From: Carnegiea gigantea
Lineage: Eukaryota > Streptophyta > Magnoliopsida > Caryophyllales > Cactaceae
Direction: 5' to 3'
Assembly: GCA_029747015.1 (NCBI GenBank)
Contig: JAKOGI010000001.1
Span: 4,707,001 to 4,771,000 of the forward strand
DNA length: 64,000 nt
A program made the translations under genes and the position numbers. This document shows, piece after piece, positions 55,955 to 64,000 of this stretch. Every line of letters begins with the position of its first letter. Position 1 is the stretch's first letter. The notes beneath the pieces are model-generated. The model was not told where the DNA came from. It saw only the letters and a program-made list of their open reading frames with translations, and ran no database searches.

Positions 55955-58684
55955 TGCTAATTAAATAGGATTTATTATATATTATTAATGTAATTATTTA
56001 ATGCATTCTTTTATACTCTTAATTTTTTATTTTTGGCTAAGTCATCATACAGCTAACTTGGTTTGCAATGATTGTCTTTTCATGTTTCTAATGGATTAAT
56101 TTGCTATTCAATATTTAAAAAAAAGGAAATTAGGTAAGATGATCAAATTTTTACCATTAATTATAGACGCTGTCTCTCTTTTTCTTCTTGGGTTGGATCT
56201 TGAAGTTTTTGTAAATGTGTAAGAGCCAACCTCCATATAATAACATCAATTCATCTTAATCACATAGGGTAACATATGATAACATGTAGAACAACACATA
56301 GAATGACTATTTAGGATCAGTTTGCTACATCAATGTTGATCTAGCGTTGAATCAATGTAATACTATGTTGAATTAAAAAAAGAGATCTTTTATATATCTT
56401 ATGTGGCAATATATGATTGTAATATAATTTTTATGAAATTAAACTGAAACAAAATAGAGTACATTTAACTACTAAATTAAGGATGTCTCACATGTTAAAG
56501 AATTTTTAAAAAAATAGTAAATAGTAAATTATTATTATTATTATTATATGAAAATAAAAGAAATTCAAAATAATTTAAATGAAAAAAAAGAAAAGAAATA
56601 ATTATGTCACAAAATTGTTAATCTACGTCAAAATTGATACATTTGTATTTGTTATTTGCACTAATACTGTTTTAATTTTTCAAGAAGATGATTTGGCATT
56701 ACGATAAGACCCGTGAAATAATAACATGCACATTTGGATTATTCATATGGACAACAAAACAAGTTAAAACCGAGAAAAAAAGCATCAGAAAACAGTCAAT
56801 TATGTGGAGATTTTTACTGACCTTTCGGTTCTGTTCACCAATCTGAACTACTTTAACGTGAAAAAAGAAGAGTGATTGGGACTTGGGGTCAAAGGAGACA
56901 CTGTGAAACGTGTAAGAGCAAGTGTTAGTATACGTTAGGTATTTGTAGTTTGTTAGCAAATAAAAAAGCCACATATCTTATTCATCTAGAAGGCCAGCAT
57001 CTATAAAATAAGAAAAGAAGAAACATTTAAATACGCTTAAAATTACAGGTTATACCTAAAACTTTAGACCGACTCATCTCGGATGAAGACCTAATTAAGC
57101 CCTACGTGACAATTGTTGTTGTGGCTGCTAGCTAGAGTTTTTGAAACTCAAGACTAAATGTCCCCAAACTGTGGTTTGAAAATGATAGATTTCTAGAAGA
57201 ATTTGTAAAGGATTCCTCTTAGTCTAACCCACTAATATCGCTTAGAAATGTAATTAATGACCCAACCTAATGAAATAATTTGATCCATCTTTCTGTCAAC
57301 AGGAATAGCTAATGTTCCACCTAGGGACTTCTGGGGAGGAAGGTTTTCTCTTCATGGTGCTTTTTCTTCAAACTCGATGCAGCTCACAAGTCATGTCCCG
57401 TTAGTCCTATTAGTTAAGCTATCCTTTAAAAAAAAAAAAAAAAAAAAGAGGGGATGCTCTATGTTAAAATTAGTTTAAATATTATATGGTTTGCAATTTA
57501 TTTAAATAAATTTTGATGAAAAAGTTGGTCAAAATAACTTATTTGATATCAAAATATCTTATCTTAAAAAGTTACATATGATGCACCGAAAAGGTTCTGA
57601 CATGAAAAGAAATTTTGCATTTGAAGTCACTAATTTTGCATTAAAAAGTACGTATTTTATGTTTAACTTTTAGTTTTTGCATTGAATTGAATGTTTTAAG
57701 TGACTTTTGATATGAAAAGAAGTTTGGCAAAAAACAATTACAAATATGCTAAGTTTTTAGTCTTACAACTTATTCAACTTTATGAAGAATTTTTGGGGAA
57801 AAAAATCCGAACTTTGGATAGTGAAAACCAATGATTCTATCTTAAGAAATAAGTCCGAGTATTTATCATTTTCACTCTCAATAATATTCCGAAGTTTGGA
57901 TTATTATATTCTAAAATTTTTTTTAGCATAAATAACTATATACACACTGACATAGTGAATGATTTATGGTAGAATGTGACGCCGAGACTTACTACAACCA
58001 ATCAGCCAAGATTTTAAATCTGTGATGGTGGGGCGTCGTTTTCACCTTTTCCGTTTTGTCTCCACGAGGGAAAAGAGAGAAGAAATGGACCGCTTATTTC
58101 ACTTCAATTTGTATGTTAATTACTCTTATCATTGTTAATACTAGGAAAGAATCTTAAGGAGGGGTGTCCTGCAAATTTAGTTTTGATTCAATAATCGCTG
58201 TATCATTAGTACGTTGTAAGTCACGTTAATAGCCCTCCGGTTGTGCAAAAGATTTTTTTTGGGGGGGAGGAGGGTGTATTAATGAATGTCAACTAGAACA
58301 TTTTCTTGATACTCGAATTCGAATTAGGAATGGCAGGTGGAGTTTAACGAGTCGATCTAAATGGACACAACTAATATAGTTAAGTACGACTAATCAAATT
58401 AATACGGTCAGGTAACTTTGACTGCCAAAATATCGGATTGGATTGGACTAAAATACATTTGGACTAGTTAAACAATCGAAAACACATCACTGAAATATGA
58501 AATCCTCTTTTTTGGACAATTTTCTATATATTCTTCTATATTAATCGCCTTACACCTTGAAAACAAAGTAATTGCACCTTTTTTGTTGTAAACTATATAA
58601 CATTTACACTTTGTTTAATTTTATGTCTTTTTTATGGGAAATAATCATGCAATATATTAGTAAGTCAGCACAACACATTGTTGG
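55955..58684. other. AT-rich intergenic, no gene seen
   Basis: Low-complexity AT-rich DNA with an A run at 57429-57447 and a T8/G7 junction at 58253-58267. No coding frame recognised. Confidence 0.4.
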
Positions 58685-58692
58685 GATGTAAT

Positions 58693-59651
58693 TAGGGCTG
58701 TCAAATAGGTCAGGTGGGGTCGGGTTCGTGTTCGGGTCAAAGTTAAACGGGTTGAAAATCCCCCGACCTGAACCTGACCTGTTTAATAAACGGGTTGAAA
58801 AATCCAACCTGAAACCGTTTAACATTTAAACGGGTCAACCTGATTCTGACCTGTTTAACCCGTTTAAGTTAACGGGTCAGAATTAGGTACCACTTACCTG
58901 TTTAACCTGTTTAACCTACTTAAGTTTCAAACTTTAAATGAACATGTGTGTGAGCCTGAGACTGCAATTGGATACTTTGTAAACAATACATGATTACATG
59001 AATTCTTGGTATACCAACTACTCAACAAACCGACTTCTAAGGAGATCAGTAAGTTCTAGAGATCAGTGGTGAGGAGATGGGACGAGGGGAGTGGAGAGGA
59101 GATAGGGAGATCGAATCAGTAGAGAGGAGATGAGACGGGCGACTGAAGGCTGAAGCAACTCAAGCAAGCTCTAACTCTGTGTGGAATAGTGGTATTGCGA
59201 ATGAAGAACTGAAGAAGGGAAGAAGCCTTTTATATCTAGGGTTTTCACTTGATAGGGTGGGCTTTATGGGCTTAGGAACCAAAAATGTGAAAAATATAAA
59301 ATTTGAACTCCCCGCCCCCCCAGCCATAAATCTGAAAATAAAAAATTCAATGGCCCTCAAAAATGTTCAAAAAAACTACACATAATTATATATTGATAAA
59401 TAGGTTAAACAGGTTAAATGGGTTACTGTAAACAGGTAAACGGGTTGACCTATTTAACCCGTTTATTTAAACGGGTTAAATAGGTATTTTTTCGTGTCGA
59501 AAATTTCAACCTGAACCTAACCCGTTTAATTAAACGGTTTAATCGTGTCAATCCATTTAATTAAACGGGTTGAAAATCTTTACCCAAACCCGCCTAATTT
59601 CGTGTTCGGTTCGGGTCGGTAATCGTGTTGGGTTAGCTTTTGACAGCCCTA
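58693..59651. mobile_element. hAT-type non-autonomous element, 959 bp
   Basis: Perfect terminal inverted repeats TAGGGCTGTCAAA / TTTGACAGCCCTA, flanked by an exact 8-bp target duplication GATGTAAT (58685-58692 and 59652-59659). Both end regions carry many copies of AACGGGTT / AACCCGTT and related CGGGTC words, the subterminal repeats expected to bind a hAT transposase. The middle (about 58930-59380) is unrelated, GA-rich sequence without a recognisable transposase, so it depends on a partner element. Confidence 0.92.
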
Positions 59652-59659
59652 GATGTAAT

Positions 59660-61137
59660 TACCAACTATATGAAATAGGGCCCAAAAAAAAAAGGAAAAA
59701 AGAAGCAAGGCCAAACCCAAAAAGTCATGGTAACCTAATCCTCAACAATCGCATCTCTGCTAAGCAAAACCATTAGCGCCCCTCGCCACTGGTTGTTCAA
59801 TATCAAAACTCGAAAATCACTTAGTCGCATTTTTTCCTTTCCTTCTTGTCATACTGTTACTCTCTATTCCTTTTCTCCTTGAATGATTTTCCATTCTCTT
59901 TTTCCAATACTTACTTTAACATATTGAAATATCTAATACTAAATAGTGTTTGATGTTGCATTCGTACGTAAGTAGAAACATATTTGAAAAGAAAAAATTC
60001 TATAAATATTGAATGAAAATGTATAATCTTACTAGACCCGATTATAACTAGGTCTACTTCAATTTGATTTGGATGGATCCTCTGACTCCGTCAGATCGAA
60101 TTTTTAAATCCGTATTTTAATTGGATCAAATATAAACATTTACATATCCGATAAGAATCTGACCTATTGACAATCCTAAGCTCGACTCCTGTGTACATTT
60201 CTTATCACCTATTCCAAAAGTAAGGAAGAACAAATCTTTTCAAATGAAAACTGTAATTTTATTAATAAAACAGCAACTAAGACTTTTAAAGTTCGAATCT
60301 CAAACAATTACTACAAATTTCATTGGAATTCAGCTATGAAATTATGGGTCTTATCATAAATAATTGATGACTTTGTGCTACAGTAATATATGAGTTAGAT
60401 TTCTTCCAATATTGCTAACCATACTAATTAATCACAATTCTTATTTTTTTTGAAAAAAAACCTTAGTATTCTCATCAAAAGAGTAAATATTTTGAACCAC
60501 CAGCACCAAGATTAATCTAAATGGGAGATACCATTGATTTAAAAAAAAGGTTCTCGTTCGTATAATCCATTCTCATGGTGAGCTAAATGGGGGAATGTAA
60601 TCATTTTTGAAAATGTTAGCAAAATTAAATAATATTACCAAAAGGTGAAGGGTATAAAAAACTATTTACTAGTATGTCGAGAGGATTAGATAAGTTTACT
60701 TCTTTATTGTACCAAAATCAGTATATCTATGTCTTTAAGAATAAAATAAAGAGAAGCGAAAAAGAAATGATGCTTCTTAGATTGTAACTCAAAAAGCCAA
60801 TTATGATATTCATCAAAGTACAAAAATCCATAGATCAAAACTAGAGGACATTCCCTATTATCCTAAATCCTAGATTAATTAAGACGATGATTATTACACA
60901 ATATCATTCTTTTGTGATTGATGCTGTCTGTCCCTTTCTTTTCATTGAGAATATTACTTGCAATTGATCGATCAAGAATCTCTTTCTTTTCAGTTTCTGA
61001 ATTGAATTCCAGCATTGAAAGAATGAATTAAAAGTAGAGATAAATCTCTGGAGCATCAAATTAGCACTCTCCAATTCTACAAAGCTGAAACAAACCATGT
61101 GGCTGCTCACAACCAAGGCCATCCTTTAAATTGTGCC
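59660..61137. other. Intergenic, no gene recognised
   Basis: A 72-codon minus-strand frame from 61122 (MALVVSSHMVCFSFVELES) has an upstream TTATAAGG word, but I recognise no family and call no gene. Confidence 0.3.
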
Positions 61138-61172
61138 CAGCACCAGCACCAGCACCAGCACCAGCACCAGCA
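61138..61172 (+). repeat. (CAGCAC)n hexanucleotide repeat
   Basis: About six units, the last ones changing to CACAAG. It lies directly upstream of the unassigned minus-strand frame at 61122. Confidence 0.9.
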
Positions 61173-62098
61173 CAAGCACACAGACAAGGTCAGGCCTTAT
61201 AAGGTCTAATCACAGTCTTTTCTCTGTCCTCCCTCGCCATTCTTTTTTTCCTGTGATCATAATATGAGTAGTTCTTCAGTTCCCCTTGGCTTATTTGCTG
61301 CTGCTGGTAGTGATGGTGCCTCCTCCAACTCAGGAATAGTTGCTCATTAATGATGAATGGTGCATGTCACTCCTCTGGTCCACATTGGCTAGCCACCAAG
61401 CTTGAGTGAAAGTTTTGGTCTTGATTCCTTTGTTTTTTTTTTGTTTTGCTTTGAAGGACATCAATTATTCAAGGGGGGAAAAAAAAGGTGCTATCAAGCT
61501 TAGAAAATATCACGTGTATTGGGCAACTCAAGGAATTGGATGGTGACTTAGGTGTCAACTAATTACATCATGGCAACAATAACTTTCACTGTTGGCCGGT
61601 TTTGATAAGTTTCGGGGCGATCAAACATAGATCGTCTTATCCTAATTAATCAACATTCATGTAAGTAGAGAAATCAAAGCGACCCAAAATTTTGAGAAAA
61701 CAATTTGTATAGTTGAAAATTTTGTTAGTTAATTACATTAATAGCCAAAATATTTTTGGTTGTTGTTATTGACATCTTAGATTCAAGACCATTCAATTGA
61801 TTTTTGTACTCCTCTACGCCAGAAAGAAATTATATTCAAACTCACAAAAGCATACGATAATTTTTCTCCATTTGAAAAACAATAAAAAAAAAGTAAAATA
61901 TAAATAACATTATCGTGATACTATGTAAGTTGATCATATGATAATTTTTCTGCAAACTTATTGCAATAGGCACATAAGGTTTAATGTCACACACGTAATT
62001 TCTACAAAGTCTTAGACGATTTAGTCATTTCGACAATAAGATATTTAGAAAATACTAGTAGAATAACCTTATTAGAAAGAGCTGCTTCGTTCAGAACA
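61173..62098. other. AT-rich intergenic, no gene seen
   Basis: Nothing recognised. Confidence 0.4.
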
Positions 62099-62106
62099 AC
62101 AGTTCC

Positions 62107-62391
62107 CATAGGCGGAGCCATGTTGGGGCAAGGGGGGTCAATTGACCCCCTAGCTCTTTAGGAAAAAAAATTAAATGTGAGATATTTTTGTGGATAAGAA
62201 AAATAAATATATATTAATTAGTTCATAAATGCACATCATAGGAGTGCATAGTAGGATGATGGTTGCCCCTTGCTTTGGGTGGAAGGTCCCTGGTTTGACT
62301 CTTTGTTCCGCCTTTTCTGTTTTTTTTTTGGAAGTGCCCTTTAATTTTCCCAATCTCGCCCCCCTTGCTTAGAACCCTGGCTCCGCTAGTG
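62107..62391. mobile_element. hAT-type MITE, 285 bp
   Basis: Ends CATAGGCGGAGCCA and, inverted, CACTAGCGGAGCCA (12 of 14 match), flanked by an exact 8-bp duplication ACAGTTCC (62099-62106 and 62392-62399). Just inside are inverted GGGGCAAGGGGGG / CCCCCCTTGC segments. The interior holds TGGTTGCCCCTTGC and GGTTTGACTC, the latter resembling a polymerase III B box. No coding frame. Confidence 0.85.
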
Positions 62392-62399
62392 ACAGTTCC

Positions 62400-63514
62400 A
62401 AATATTAACTATTTGACTAGTCAGAACAGCCAAAATTACTCTAAAAGCTCTTTCATCTTAAAGAGCTCTCATAACTAAACACCCACAGGCTTATCACGAT
62501 TTTTCGTCACTGATCTTAATAATTTGAAAATAAACTAATCCCTCATTTAAAAGGGGATTGGTGTCAATGCACTAGACACTTAAAATGATTGCCTCTGTTG
62601 CCTAGAGCAGACTAAACCACTAGGGAGCATGCAGCAGCATTAAGTTGAAGTTAATTAATGACGTTCTATGTTGATATGGCCACCAAGGCAAATGGGTGCT
62701 CCAATATCATTATCGTTATGTCAATGTCCACCACTTATGGCATTGGAAGCATTAAGCCCTAAATTTGGACTAAACACTCATTTTCATGCAGGTGGGGTTT
62801 TGACCATTTTGTGCCAACCAAAATTGAGGGCCTTCTCTCCACTTCTGATTGACTGACCGACTACAACTAAAAGCACACCATGACAAACAAAGAACAAGGG
62901 AAGAAAAACTTGTTTTGAAATCTTCAAGCTAAGTGATTGGATGTGTCTTACTCTCTATTGACTATCCATGAAGATTTTTTGTAAGATTTTCTTGTTTTAT
63001 TTTATTTTTGGATCTTTGCACCTTTGTTTTATAGGAGTTTAATTACTCGTAGTTGATGAAGGTGAAATCTATCATCTCGTATTTTTTTTTTCCCCTATTT
63101 AGAACATCCAAATTGGGAACTTTATGTAAAGAAAATAAATGTCAAATCACTTGAATAGGCCTGCATTGATAGTGGGAACAATGTAAAACTATGTTATATG
63201 AAGTTTCAATTTTGTACTATATGTTATGTACTAAATTAATATATTTTTTTAAAAAATAAATTCACTATAAAGTGTGGAAAATGTTATTTTCATCACTTGA
63301 ATTATAACACAAATTCTTACGTGAGACAATTTTATATAAGAGCCACAATAAGGCATACCCTTTAACATGTGACTTTCTGAAGCTCTGGATATAACTAAAA
63401 ATTCATCGAATGGTGGCTTTTGTTAGAATCACTTGTAAATCAATTATTAATCACCTTCGCATTTGTTAAAGTCACATAGAAGTACTATTCTCGCAAGAAA
63501 TTTTAAATAAAACG
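62400..63514. other. Intergenic, no gene seen
   Basis: AT-rich. The short frame at 62668-62856 is unrecognised. Confidence 0.4.
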
Positions 63515-64000
63515 TAGGGATGGCAATGGGTCGAGTTTGGGTCGGGTCTAGACGGACCCAGATCCATTTATTTTCTTGTAACCTAGACCCAGACCTGCCC
63601 CAGACCCACTGGGTCAGTAAAGATGAGACCAGACCCAAATCCGTGGGTCTGGCGAGTCCACGAATCTTAAATGGGTCCTAACTGTTTTTTACATTAAAGA
63701 TTATTTTTACCACATTCCAACATGAATTACCACATTCTAAATACAAATAATTGAACTTAGAAGGCATAATATTCAATAAAAAAATATTCTAGCGGCATGA
63801 CCATAACTAAGTGTTATTACTTATGTGTTACACACCAACAATAATATTTTACTACAAACCACGAAGACAAATCCACAAACATAGCATAATAGTTTTTCTT
63901 CTACAACCAATACTAAGTAAAGTAACTTTAGGGTTTACTAAGTTAGAGTTACTTTAGCCAATTGCATTTGGTACTTTTTTTATAAAAAAAATTAATGGGT
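63515..64000 (+). mobile_element. Left part of a hAT-like element, cut by the window end (probable)
   Basis: Begins TAGGGATGGCAATGGGTCG, followed by repeated GGGTCGGGTC, GACCCAGA and CTGGGTC words in both orientations, as in the 58693 element. If it is a hAT element, the 8 bases before it (ATAAAACG, 63507-63514) should reappear after its far end outside the window. Confidence 0.5.

Noticed and set aside
1..64000. CRISPR array, rRNA or tRNA genes
   Set aside because: No spaced repeat array and no cloverleaf-like sequence seen. The initiator Met tRNA words at 46408 and 47197 are retrotransposon primer-binding sites.

Overview
This is nuclear DNA of a flowering plant. It is AT-rich and gene-poor, with GT-AG introns, many miniature transposons, plant-type copia and LINE sequences, and a plant leucine-rich-repeat (LRR) receptor kinase family of the CEPR1/XIP1 type. 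Species cannot be fixed from sequence alone; a woody dicot or magnoliid is possible, but that is a guess.

The only clearly functional genes form a minus-strand tandem cluster of CEPR1-like LRR receptors. Copy 1 (16869-19996) is a complete two-exon receptor kinase of 952 residues. Copy 2 (about 33905-35624) is a wrecked pseudogene without a kinase. Copy 3 (40270-42126) is an uninterrupted 618-codon gene with signal peptide, full LRR ectodomain and membrane segment, but no kinase. Copies 2 and 3 are closer to each other than to copy 1, and both lose homology to copy 1 at about the same point in the juxtamembrane region. Kinase loss therefore probably came before their duplication. Copy 3 keeps a TATA box at the same distance from its ATG as copy 1. 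It is a candidate receptor-like protein or decoy beside its parental peptide receptor, and I rate it the most interesting biology here.

The rest is mainly transposon-derived. Positions 1-13.2 kb hold a LINE RNase H remnant, many non-autonomous DNA elements (a Stowaway, copies of at least three other miniature families) and one weak candidate first exon at 3.1-3.4 kb. Positions 20-34 kb hold isolated exon-like segments on the plus strand that I cannot assign to a gene, two local tandem duplications, a hAT-type element and a decayed LINE reverse transcriptase on the minus strand (about 31.9-33.6 kb). At 42.6 kb there is a PIF/Harbinger-type miniature element.

Positions 46.0-52.0 kb hold a minus-strand TRIM element directly followed by a plus-strand Tnt1/Tork-like copia retrotransposon with degraded coding capacity. 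The two share LTR ends, primer-binding site and polypurine-tract edge. The 5-bp word GTGCT flanks the pair as a whole and neither element alone. Positions 53-54.7 kb carry another LINE fragment and an LTR-like remnant. Positions 55-64 kb carry a (TA)n tract, a third copy of the first miniature family, two hAT elements with intact 8-bp target duplications and the start of another hAT-like element running off the window.

No tRNA, rRNA or CRISPR feature was recognised. All similarity calls are from reading the sequence; no database was searched.
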